Assembly: GCA_002439735.1 (NCBI GenBank)
Contig: DJPG01000013.1
Coordinates: 1-5,537 of the forward strand
Direction: 5' to 3'
Origin: Firmicutes bacterium UBA6418
GTDB taxonomy: Bacteria > Bacillota > Clostridia > Peptostreptococcales > Anaerovoracaceae
Length of the DNA: 5,537 nt
Below the pieces are notes generated by a model that saw only the letters and a list, made by a program, of their open reading frames with translations, did no database searches and was not told the origin of the DNA. Of this stretch, positions 1 through 5,537 are shown one piece after another; position 1 is the first letter of the stretch; each line of letters starts with the position of its first letter. A program made the translations under genes and the position numbers.

Positions 1-3
1 AAA

Positions 4-1197
4 ATGGCAAAACAAAAATTTGAAAGAACCAAACCGCATATTAACATCGGTACCATCGGCCACGTAGACCATGGTAAGACCACGCTGACCGCAGCGATCA
101 CCAAGGTACTGCACCAGAGATACGGTCTTGGTCAGAACGTAGAGTTCGACCAGATCGACAAGGCTCCGGAAGAAAGAGAAAGAGGTATCACCATCTCCAC
201 CGCGCACGTAGAATACGAAACACCGAACAGACACTACGCGCACGTAGACTGCCCGGGTCACGCGGACTATGTCAAGAACATGATCACCGGTGCAGCGCAG
301 ATGGACGGCGCGATCCTGGTCGTCGCAGCGACTGACGGTCCGATGCCGCAGACCAGAGAGCACATCCTGCTTTCCAGACAGGTAGGCGTACCTTATATCA
401 TCGTATTCCTGAACAAATGCGATATGGTAGACGACGAAGAGCTGCTTGACCTGGTAGAAATGGAAGTAAGAGAATTACTGGATGACTATGACTTCCCGGG
501 CGATGACACACCGATCGTCAGAGGATCCGCGCTTGGCGCATTAGAAGATCCTGCAGGTCCGTGGGGCGATAAGATCGTGGAACTGTTTGAAATCATCGAC
601 ACCTACATTCCGGAACCGGAAAGAGCAAACGACAAGCCGTTCCTGATGCCGGTCGAAGACGTATTCTCGATCACCGGTCGTGGTACGGTAGCAACCGGAA
701 GAGTGGAAAGAGGCGTACTGGAAGTCGGCAACGAAGTTGAAATCGTCGGTCTGACCGAAGAAAAGAGAAAAGTTGTCGTAACCGGCGTAGAAATGTTCAG
801 AAAGCTTCTGGACAGAGCGGAAACCGGTGACAACATCGGCGCACTGCTGAGAGGCGTACAGAGAAACGAAATCGAAAGAGGACAGGTACTGTGCCAGCCG
901 GGAACGATTCACCCGCATACCGAATTCAAAGGACAGGTATACGTACTGAAGAAAGAAGAAGGCGGAAGACACACGCCGTTCTTCAACGGCTACAGACCGC
1001 AGTTCTATTTCAGAACAACGGACGTAACCGGCGACCTGCAGCTTCCGGAAGGAACCGAAATGTGCATGCCTGGTGACAACATCGTCATGCAGATCAAGCT
1101 GATCACGCCGATCGCGATCGAAGAAGGACTGCGCTTCGCGATTCGTGAAGGCGGCAGAACGGTAGGCTCCGGCGTAGTAACGGAGATCATCGAGTAA
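4..1197 (+). CDS. tuf: Elongation factor Tu (EF-Tu)
   Basis: A cytoplasmic GTPase that delivers aminoacyl-tRNA to the ribosomal A site. The 397-residue product has the usual family length and starts MAKQKFERTKPH, a typical bacterial EF-Tu N-terminus. Visible GTPase motifs are the P-loop GHVDHGKT (19-26), switch I GITIST (61-66), DCPGH (82-86, with His86 as the catalytic histidine), NKCD (137-140) and SAL (175-177). Beta-barrel domains 2 and 3 follow, including the GRGTVATGRVERG stretch (about 225-237), and the protein ends in a normal VVTEIIE. The ATG lies three bases into the window, so its ribosome binding site and promoter cannot be seen. It is probably the last gene of a str operon (rpsL-rpsG-fusA-tuf), which is inferred from common gene order. 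Of 25 arginine codons 22 are AGA, as expected for a highly expressed gene in such a genome. A terminator follows about 160 nt downstream. Identification is near certain. Confidence 0.99.
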   Translation: MAKQKFERTKPHINIGTIGHVDHGKTTLTAAITKVLHQRYGLGQNVEFDQIDKAPEERERGITISTAHVEYETPNRHYAHVDCPGHADYVKNMITGAAQMDGAILVVAATDGPMPQTREHILLSRQVGVPYIIVFLNKCDMVDDEELLDLVEMEVRELLDDYDFPGDDTPIVRGSALGALEDPAGPWGDKIVELFEIIDTYIPEPERANDKPFLMPVEDVFSITGRGTVATGRVERGVLEVGNEVEIVGLTEEKRKVVVTGVEMFRKLLDRAETGDNIGALLRGVQRNEIERGQVLCQPGTIHPHTEFKGQVYVLKKEEGGRHTPFFNGYRPQFYFRTTDVTGDLQLPEGTEMCMPGDNIVMQIKLITPIAIEEGLRFAIREGGRTVGSGVVTEIIE

Positions 1198-1206
1198 TGA
1201 CTTGTT

Positions 1207-1309
1207 AATTTTCCGTTCTGCTGCGTTGCTCGCTGCAAATCCGATGCTCACGTACTTCAAGTACGCTCCGCTTCGCTTTGCATCGTGCGCCTTGCATAAC
1301 GAAAAATTT
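1207..1309. repeat. Long imperfect inverted repeat, candidate dispersed intergenic element
   Basis: The outer arms are AATTTTCCGTT (1207-1217) and AACGAAAAATT (1298-1308), which pair at 10 of 11 positions. Further in, TGCAAA (1234-1239) pairs with TTTGCA (1277-1282). The centre is the exact palindrome CGTACTTcAAGTACG (1251-1265). The segments between pair only partly, so the whole forms a long interrupted hairpin. It begins nine bases after the tuf stop codon and encodes no plausible protein. Its design, nested inverted repeats filling an intergenic space just after a gene, is that of REP/MITE-like repeats. Copy number cannot be judged from one window. It might also stabilise the tuf mRNA 3' end or assist termination. 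Confidence 0.6.
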
Positions 1310-1355
1310 CCTGCGTCATTCGTATTTGAATGGTGCCATAAATCAAGAATCATGG

Positions 1356-1379
1356 GCGGCTCCGCAAGGAGCCGCTTTT
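1356..1379 (+). terminator. Rho-independent terminator downstream of tuf
   Basis: A perfect 8-bp GC-rich stem, GCGGCTCC (1356-1363) with GGAGCCGC (1368-1375), is closed by a GCAA tetraloop of the stable GNRA type and followed directly by TTTT (1376-1379), then GTGTT. This is a classic intrinsic terminator in the + orientation. It probably ends the tuf transcript and insulates it from the downstream promoter. The T-tract is short (four T), so some read-through is possible. Confidence 0.88.
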
Positions 1380-1385
1380 GTGTTG

Positions 1386-1436
1386 GCTGCGCTGTCCTGC
1401 GGCGCTCACGCACTTCAGCGCGCTGCGCGTGATCGG
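1386..1436. repeat. GC-rich palindromic stretch resembling the core of the upstream repeat
   Basis: This block lies between the terminator and the promoter. It contains TCACGC (1406-1411) paired with GCGTGA (1427-1432) around a loop that holds the perfect palindrome CAGCGCGCTG (1416-1425). The 21-nt core at 1404-1424 aligns with 1246-1267 of the upstream element at about 18 of 22 positions with one gap: both start GCTCACG, share ACTTCA and end CGCT. GCTGCGCTG at 1386-1394 also resembles GCTGCGTTG at 1220-1228. It may be a shorter, diverged copy of the same repeat family. Chance similarity between two GC-rich palindromes is the alternative. Confidence 0.4.
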
Positions 1437-1495
1437 AGAAATCCTCTTCTTTCAAAAGAAAACATGCTGCAGACAAGCGACATCGCAAACTTTGT

Positions 1496-1524
1496 TTGAC
1501 ATTGTAGCCGCAGAATGATAGAAT
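1496..1524 (+). promoter_or_regulatory. Near-consensus sigma-A promoter for the ywaF-ecf-trmB unit
   Basis: A perfect -35 box TTGACA (1496-1501) is separated by 17 nt from a -10 box TAGAAT (1519-1524), one mismatch from TATAAT. A TGA at 1516-1518 places an extended -10 TG dinucleotide just upstream. Transcription would start near 1531, giving a leader of about 56 nt before the ATG at 1587. The leader is A-rich and shows no riboswitch-like fold. No other promoter of this quality is visible up to the window end, so it probably drives all five downstream genes. Confidence 0.85.
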
Positions 1525-1586
1525 AAATTGGACTTTTATTTGTTTTAGAAGAAGCAAAAAAGAAATAACAAGAAATCGAGAATAAT

Positions 1587-2411
1587 ATGGGGCATTTTTT
1601 TATTTGTGAATATCAGATATTAGAACAGGGACTTAACATTGGATTCCATTTATATTCGACGGGGCATTTGATCTGGTTGGCGGGAATCGCGGCAGCCGCG
1701 ATCCTGTTTTCCGGGCATTACCGCAAAACAGAGGAAGCGGGACGAGCGCGCATTCGCAAAATCTTCGCGATCCTGATCCTGCTTTCCGAGATCTACAAAG
1801 ACACGGTGCTGATCATTCTGGGTGCGCCGATGATGCAGTATTTGCCGCTACACCTCTGCAGCTTCGCGATTTTCGGTATGCTGATCGACGCGTTTTCACC
1901 ACGGCAGCACCTGATCGGACAAATGTTTGCCTACGCGTTCTTTCCGGGGGCGATGGCGGCGCTTTTGTTCTGCAACTGGACATGCTATCCGTTCTGGAAC
2001 TTCATGAACATCCACAGCTTTGTATTCCACGGATGGATCGTCTGCTATGTTGCAATGCGTTACCGCAGCGGCGAGATACGACCGACGTATCGCGGACTTT
2101 GGCAGACGTCCGCGATCCTGATTGCGCTGCTGGTGCCGATCTATTTCTTTGACAAACTGACCGGACAAAACTATATGTTCCTCAATGAAGCCTCCGAGGG
2201 TTCACCACTCGAAATCCTCTGGAAGATTTTTGGGACACGCTTCGGAGAACCCGGCTATCTGATCTCCTACATCGTGCTGGCGCTGGCCGTATTCCATGTA
2301 CTGTATGGAATCTATGCAGGCATCGGAGCACTGCGCAGACACCATGGGACGAATCCCCATGCCATGCGCGGAAAAGCCGCGGGTAGAGAAGAGAAACGCA
2401 AGAGAGGATAA
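1587..2411 (+). CDS. ywaF: YwaF/TIGR02206 (TMEM164-like) integral membrane protein
   Basis: A 274-residue polytopic membrane protein. Hydrophobic segments fall near residues 26-42, 58-78, 85-101, 109-129, 141-158, 170-188 and 223-247, consistent with seven helices. Family hallmarks are LPLHLCSF (86-93), the FFPGAMAALL segment (118-127), SFVFHGW (144-150), NYMFL (195-199) and a closing aromatic helix. A basic tail (about 249-274, rich in Arg, Lys and His) is probably cytoplasmic. The ATG at 1587 is the first possible start after an in-frame TAA at 1566-1568, so the start is well fixed, but the Shine-Dalgarno is poor (only GAG at 1578-1580). Bacterial members have no settled function. Human TMEM164, in the same superfamily, has been reported as an acyltransferase making arachidonoyl ether phospholipids, and Cys91 and His148 here may correspond to its key residues (inference). 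The stop lies 4 nt before the TTG start of ecfA1. Family assignment is confident, activity is not. Confidence 0.85.
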   Translation: MGHFFICEYQILEQGLNIGFHLYSTGHLIWLAGIAAAAILFSGHYRKTEEAGRARIRKIFAILILLSEIYKDTVLIILGAPMMQYLPLHLCSFAIFGMLIDAFSPRQHLIGQMFAYAFFPGAMAALLFCNWTCYPFWNFMNIHSFVFHGWIVCYVAMRYRSGEIRPTYRGLWQTSAILIALLVPIYFFDKLTGQNYMFLNEASEGSPLEILWKIFGTRFGEPGYLISYIVLALAVFHVLYGIYAGIGALRRHHGTNPHAMRGKAAGREEKRKRG

Positions 2412-2418
2412 TCCATTG
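2401..2418 (+). promoter_or_regulatory. Shine-Dalgarno and TTG codon that set the ecfA1 start
   Basis: The purine run AGAGAGGA (2401-2408) sits 7 nt before TTG (2416-2418), an ideal distance for translation initiation. It overlaps the last codons of the upstream gene, whose stop ends at 2411. The first in-frame ATG at 2296 would add 40 residues unlike any ABC ATPase and would overlap the upstream gene by 116 nt. Starting at TTG gives MEKIIRVQNVTFEY, the normal EcfA1 N-terminus. Confidence 0.85.
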
Positions 2419-3255
2419 GAAAAGATCATACGTGTACAAAACGTTACATTTGAATATATCCGAGAAGAGGGAAGCGAACCGGTCACAGCAATGAAAAACG
2501 TGTCGTTCGAGATTGAGGCCGGAACGTTTACCGCGATCATCGGCAAGAACGGCTCAGGAAAATCCACGTTGGCCAAAAATCTGAACGGATTGCTGATCCC
2601 GACCGAGGGCGATGTCATCGTCGGCGGCTACAATACCAAGGATGACGCGCATATCTGGGATATCCGGCAGACGGCGGGCATGGTTTTTCAGAACCCGGAT
2701 AACCAACTGGTTTCGGCGATCGTGGAGGACGATGTCGCATTCGGTCCGGAGAATCTGGGCATTGAACCGGCGGAGATCCGCAGCCGTGTCGACAAGGCTC
2801 TGAAAGCCGTAAACATGTGGCAGTTCAGGAAAAAAGCGCCGCACCTGCTTTCCGGAGGGCAAAAACAGCGGGTTGCCATCGCCGGTGTGGTAGCTATGAA
2901 ACCGCGCTGTATTATCTTCGACGAGCCGACCGCCATGCTGGATCCAAAAGGACGTAAAGAGATCATGGCGATCATGGATGAGCTGCACAGCGAGGGTATT
3001 ACTGTCGTGTTGATCACACACTTCATGGAAGAAGCCGTGCGGGCAGACCGCGTGATCATCATGAATGAGGGCAGTATTCTGCTCGATGGAACCCCGACGG
3101 AAGTGTTCTCGCAGGGGAAACTAATGAAATCCGTGAATCTGGACGTGCCGCCGATCGTCGAACTGGCGGACAAGCTCCGAGAAGCCGGTGTAAACGTACC
3201 GGACGAAATCATTACCGAGGAAGAGATGGTTGCATTCCTATGTCAATACAAGTAG
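2416..3255 (+). CDS. ecfA1: Energy-coupling factor transporter ATPase EcfA1
   Basis: One of the two ABC ATPases that power group II ECF importers. It binds EcfT at the inner face of the membrane and pairs with EcfA2. Counted from the TTG start the product has 279 residues, the usual family length. Motifs in order are Walker A GKNGSGKST (43-51), Q-loop Gln92 in VFQNPDNQLV, signature LSGGQ (145-149), Walker B CIIFDE (165-170) with catalytic Glu170, D-loop MLDP (174-177) and H-loop His202. The PTAMLDPKGR stretch and the IVEDDVAFGPENLG segment (102-115) are typical of EcfA1 rather than EcfA2 or a generic ABC protein. The C-terminal DVPPIVELADKLREAG region (about 243-258) is the ECF-specific helical extension. 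All catalytic residues are intact. The end overlaps the start of ecfA2 by 16 nt, suggesting translational coupling. The substrate cannot be read from this subunit, because S components decide it. Confidence 0.95.
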   Translation: MEKIIRVQNVTFEYIREEGSEPVTAMKNVSFEIEAGTFTAIIGKNGSGKSTLAKNLNGLLIPTEGDVIVGGYNTKDDAHIWDIRQTAGMVFQNPDNQLVSAIVEDDVAFGPENLGIEPAEIRSRVDKALKAVNMWQFRKKAPHLLSGGQKQRVAIAGVVAMKPRCIIFDEPTAMLDPKGRKEIMAIMDELHSEGITVVLITHFMEEAVRADRVIIMNEGSILLDGTPTEVFSQGKLMKSVNLDVPPIVELADKLREAGVNVPDEIITEEEMVAFLCQYK

Positions 3256-4106
3256 AACATTTAACCCATATTTATGATAAAGGTCTGCCGACCGAGCAGA
3301 TCGCGCTGGAGGACATCAGCTTCACCGTCGGAGACGGACAGCTGCTGGGTGTAATCGGGCATACCGGCTCCGGCAAGTCTACGCTTTTGCAGCATCTCAA
3401 CGGACTGCTCAGGCCGGATGCCGGACACGTGATTGTCGGCGGCGTGGACATTACGGAGCCTGGCATTTCGATGGTCGAGATCCGCAAACGCATCGGGCTG
3501 GTATTTCAGTATCCGGAGTATCAGCTGTTTGAGGAAACTGTAGCTAGGGATGTGGCGTTCGGTCCGAAAAATCTGGGTCTGAACGAAGCTGAGATTGAGG
3601 AACGTGTGCGTGAAGCGATCGAGCTGGTGGGGCTGGACTACGAGCAGATCAAGGATCGCTCACCGTTTGAGCTTTCCGGAGGACAAAAGCGCCGCGTGGC
3701 CATCGCCGGTGTGGTCGCGATGCGTCCGGAAGTTCTGATCCTCGATGAACCGACCGCCGGACTTGACCCAAAAGCCCATCAGGACGTGCTCAAGATGGTG
3801 CAGGAAGTGCATCGCAGAACCGGCAACATCATCATCCTGGTTTCGCATAACATGGCGGACATTGCCAGACTTTCTGACAAGATCATCGTGATCGACAGCG
3901 GACATCTGGTGACGACCGGTACCCCGAAAGAGGTATTTTCGCAGAAGGATCTGCTGCGCGGCGTCGGACTGGATCTGCCACCGATCACGGAATTCACGGA
4001 AAATCTCCGAGAACTGGGCATGGATCTGCCGCCGACGATCCTCGACGTGTCGGAAGCAGCGGCTGCCATTGTCAGGGTGCTGCAAGAAAAAAGAACGAAA
4101 GGCTGA
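3240..4106 (+). CDS. ecfA2: Energy-coupling factor transporter ATPase EcfA2
   Basis: The second ABC ATPase of the ECF module, forming a heterodimer with EcfA1. It has 288 residues, the usual length. Motifs are Walker A GHTGSGKST (40-48), Q-loop Gln90 in VFQYPEYQLF, signature LSGGQ (145-149), Walker B VLILDE (165-170) with Glu170, D-loop GLDP (174-177) and H-loop His203. The QYPEYQLFEETVARDVAFGPKNLG stretch (90-113, quoted in parts: QYPEYQLF, then DVAFGPKNLG) and PTAGLDPKAH mark it as EcfA2. The C-terminal DLPPITEFTENLRELG region (245-260) matches the ECF dimer-contact extension also seen in EcfA1. The ATG lies inside the 3' end of ecfA1, with a purine-rich GAGGAAGAGATGG (3217-3229) upstream but at a rather long distance, so coupling to ecfA1 translation is likely. 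No key residue is missing. Confidence 0.95.
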   Translation: MSIQVEHLTHIYDKGLPTEQIALEDISFTVGDGQLLGVIGHTGSGKSTLLQHLNGLLRPDAGHVIVGGVDITEPGISMVEIRKRIGLVFQYPEYQLFEETVARDVAFGPKNLGLNEAEIEERVREAIELVGLDYEQIKDRSPFELSGGQKRRVAIAGVVAMRPEVLILDEPTAGLDPKAHQDVLKMVQEVHRRTGNIIILVSHNMADIARLSDKIIVIDSGHLVTTGTPKEVFSQKDLLRGVGLDLPPITEFTENLRELGMDLPPTILDVSEAAAAIVRVLQEKRTKG

Positions 4107-4125
4107 ATATTTCAGAACAAAGACT

Positions 4126-4926
4126 ATGATCAGAGATATTACACTCGGACAGTTTTATCCGGGAGAATCATGGGTACACAAGCTGGACCCGCGCGTCAAG
4201 ATCATCGCGACACTGCTCTTTTTGATCGAGCTGTTTATCGTAAACGACTTTTGGGGCTTTGCGATCGCCGCGGTCGTGCTTGGCGTTATCATCAAAATTT
4301 CAAAGGTGCCGCTTTCCTTTATCGTACGCGGGCTAAAGCCGATCCTGATCCTGCTTTTGTTCACGTTCGCTTTGAACATCTTTATGATCAATGGGGAAGT
4401 GATCTGGAGCTGGGGTTTCCTGCACATCACCAAGGAGGGCATCCGCACGGCAGTCTTTATGGCAATCCGTCTGATCCTGCTGATCATCGGATCCTCCATG
4501 CTGACGCTCTGTACCAGACCGCTGAGCCTCACGGACGGCATCGAACGGCTGCTTTCTCCATTTAAGAAAATCGGTCTGCCGGCGCATGAGATCGCCATGA
4601 TGATGACCATCGCGCTGCGGTTTATCCCGACACTTCTGGATGAGACCGACAAGATCATGAAAGCGCAGCAGGCAAGAGGTGCGGATTTTGAAACCGGTTC
4701 CATCGTCCGGCGCGCGAAAAACCTGATCCCGATTCTGGTACCGCTGTTTGTCAGCGCGTTCCGTATCGCGCAGGATCTTGCGATGGCGATGGAAGCCAGA
4801 TGCTACCGCGGCGGTGAACACCGCACGCGTATGCATGAGATGAAGTTAAGAAGCCGCGACTATGCGGCGTTTGCGATGCAGGCTGCTTTTTTGGCAGTCA
4901 TCATCCTCGAGGCGAAATTCCTGTAG
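4126..4926 (+). CDS. ecfT: Energy-coupling factor transporter transmembrane protein EcfT
   Basis: The membrane scaffold that joins the EcfA1-EcfA2 ATPases to interchangeable substrate-binding S components. From ATG 4126 the product has 266 residues, as usual for the family, and starts MIRDITLGQFYPGESWVHKL with the conserved LDPRVKI following. Hydrophobic segments are near 25-42, 44-58, 65-90, 105-128 and 246-264. The cytoplasmic coupling helices carry the two conserved short motifs Ala-Arg-Gly (183-185, in QQARGAD) and Ala-Arg-Cys (224-226, in MEARCYRGG), which dock into the ATPase grooves. An upstream in-frame ATG at 4069 would overlap ecfA2 by 38 nt and add a charged, Cys-containing segment unlike the family, so I reject it. 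ATG 4126 lies 19 nt after the ecfA2 stop and has only a weak Shine-Dalgarno (AAAGAC), so re-initiation may matter. The gene 10 nt downstream is trmB. Confidence 0.94.
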   Translation: MIRDITLGQFYPGESWVHKLDPRVKIIATLLFLIELFIVNDFWGFAIAAVVLGVIIKISKVPLSFIVRGLKPILILLLFTFALNIFMINGEVIWSWGFLHITKEGIRTAVFMAIRLILLIIGSSMLTLCTRPLSLTDGIERLLSPFKKIGLPAHEIAMMMTIALRFIPTLLDETDKIMKAQQARGADFETGSIVRRAKNLIPILVPLFVSAFRIAQDLAMAMEARCYRGGEHRTRMHEMKLRSRDYAAFAMQAAFLAVIILEAKFL

Positions 4927-4936
4927 GCGGGCGATC

Positions 4937-5537
4937 ATGAGACAGAGAAACATTAAAAATCTGGAAGAACGCATTGCGGATAATTCCGGGTATCGGATCG
5001 AAGACCCGCGGGCATGCCGCGGGTACTGGCAGGAGATCTTCGGAAACGACCACCCGATCTTTTTGGAGATCGGATGCGGCAAGGGCAATTTCATCACCGC
5101 GCACGCCGAACAGGAACCAGACTGCAATTTCATCGCCTGCGAGGGACAGGCGTCCGTTGTGCTGCGCGCATTGGAAAAGGCCGAAGCAAAGCAGATGAAA
5201 AATCTGCGAATCTTCATCGACTATGTGCACGATCTCGAAGACTATTTCGAGCCGGGCGAGATTGCCGGAGTTTATCTGAATTTCAGCGACCCGTGGCCAA
5301 AAGCACGCCACGCCAAGCGGCGGCTGACCTATCACAAGCGCCTGCAGAACTACAAAAAGGTTCTGCAGCCGGACGGCTTCATCGAGTTCAAGACGGATAA
5401 CGATGGTCTGTTCCAGTTCACGCTGGAAGAGATCGAGCAGTGCGGCTATCCGATCATCGAGATGACACGCGACCTGCACGGCAGCGGCACGGACGATCCA
5501 CAGCAGCAGACCGCGGAAACCGGCGATGCAGGCAGCC
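4937..5537 (+). CDS. trmB: tRNA (guanine-N7-)-methyltransferase TrmB, 3' end cut by window
   Basis: An SAM-dependent enzyme that methylates N7 of G46 in the tRNA variable loop, acting in the cytoplasm. Reading is open from ATG 4937 to the window end: 200 codons plus one base, with no stop. It starts MRQRNIKNLEERI, in the style of the family's MR.R start. Motif I is FLEIGCGKGNF (42-52), an acidic Glu69 follows in FIACEGQASV, and the signature NFSDPWPKARHAKRRLT (115-131) and EFKTDN (150-155) are intact. YEPI-like C-terminal regions are not reached. After DLHGSG (179-184) known homologues soon show a TEYEEKF block, but here a Gln, Thr, Gly and Asp-rich run (185-200) continues to the edge, suggesting an insertion. 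The start lies 10 nt after the ecfT stop with a modest AGGCGG (4925-4930) ribosome site. Identity is very secure; the length is unknown. Confidence 0.95.
   Translation, partial: MRQRNIKNLEERIADNSGYRIEDPRACRGYWQEIFGNDHPIFLEIGCGKGNFITAHAEQEPDCNFIACEGQASVVLRALEKAEAKQMKNLRIFIDYVHDLEDYFEPGEIAGVYLNFSDPWPKARHAKRRLTYHKRLQNYKKVLQPDGFIEFKTDNDGLFQFTLEEIEQCGYPIIEMTRDLHGSGTDDPQQQTAETGDAGS

Noticed and set aside
1447..1460. Palindrome TTCTTTcaAAAGAA upstream of the promoter, as an operator
   Set aside because: It is AT-rich and short, with a two-base spacer, and no known regulator site comes to mind. Chance occurrence is likely.
1202..1499. Short + strand open frames of 73-76 codons in the intergenic gap
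   Set aside because: They run through the hairpin repeat and the terminator, lack a ribosome site and resemble no family.
541..1557. A 338-codon open frame on the minus strand across tuf and the gap
   Set aside because: It is antisense to the certain tuf gene, has no recognisable domain and gives a low-complexity composition. It is a by-product of tuf codon bias.
1531..1586. A riboswitch in the leader of the ecf transcription unit
   Set aside because: The leader is only about 56 nt, A-rich and without stable helices or a conserved aptamer pattern. Shared ECF engines are not usually riboswitch-controlled.
1680..1694. AxxxA motif (Ala32 and Ala36) in the first helix of the YwaF-like protein, as a sign of an ECF S component
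   Set aside because: The helix is simply alanine-rich, and the rest of the protein fits TIGR02206/TMEM164 with seven helices rather than a six-helix S component.
2296..2415. Upstream ATG extension of ecfA1
   Set aside because: It overlaps the ywaF-like gene by 116 nt and adds residues with no similarity to ABC ATPases.
4069..4125. Upstream ATG extension of ecfT
   Set aside because: It overlaps ecfA2 and adds 19 charged, Cys-containing residues absent from the family.
5006..5024. GC-rich near-palindrome around GCATGC inside trmB
   Set aside because: It lies in conserved coding sequence for the N-terminal region and is imperfect; codon content explains it.

Overview
The window looks like chromosomal DNA from a low-to-mid GC Gram-positive anaerobe, most likely a member of the Clostridia and perhaps Lachnospiraceae-like. 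This rests on the EF-Tu sequence, a complete Firmicutes-style ECF energizing module, a YwaF/TIGR02206 membrane protein, and Gram-positive-type promoter, terminator and Shine-Dalgarno signals. The taxonomic call is my inference from remembered family sequences, not from a search.

All supported genes are on the + strand. Region 1 (4-1197) is a complete tuf gene for elongation factor Tu. It probably ends a str-type operon whose upstream part lies outside the window. Region 2 (1198-1586) is a 389-nt gap with no convincing gene. It holds a ~100-nt imperfect hairpin that looks like a dispersed intergenic repeat, a strong Rho-independent terminator, a second GC-rich palindromic stretch resembling the core of the first repeat, and a near-consensus sigma-A promoter. 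Region 3 (1587-5537) is a tightly packed set of five genes: a YwaF/TMEM164-like seven-helix membrane protein, ecfA1, ecfA2, ecfT, and a trmB gene cut off by the window end.

The spacings in region 3 (4-nt gap, 16-nt overlap, 19-nt gap, 10-nt gap) and the single promoter in front of it suggest one transcription unit. EcfA1, EcfA2 and EcfT form the shared ATP-driven engine of a group II energy-coupling factor transporter. It would serve vitamin or metal-binding S components encoded elsewhere, since no recognisable S component is present. TrmB makes m7G46 in tRNA. The YwaF-like protein has no settled bacterial function, but it keeps a Cys and a His that match the spacing of residues I recall from the human acyltransferase TMEM164.

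The genes themselves belong to known families. The points most worth a second look are the intergenic hairpin repeat and its divergent relative, the ywaF-ecf-trmB gene order, the TTG start of ecfA1, and a possible hydrophilic insertion near the C-terminus of TrmB. I see no CRISPR array, insertion sequence, tRNA, rRNA or riboswitch, and no clearly undescribed system.
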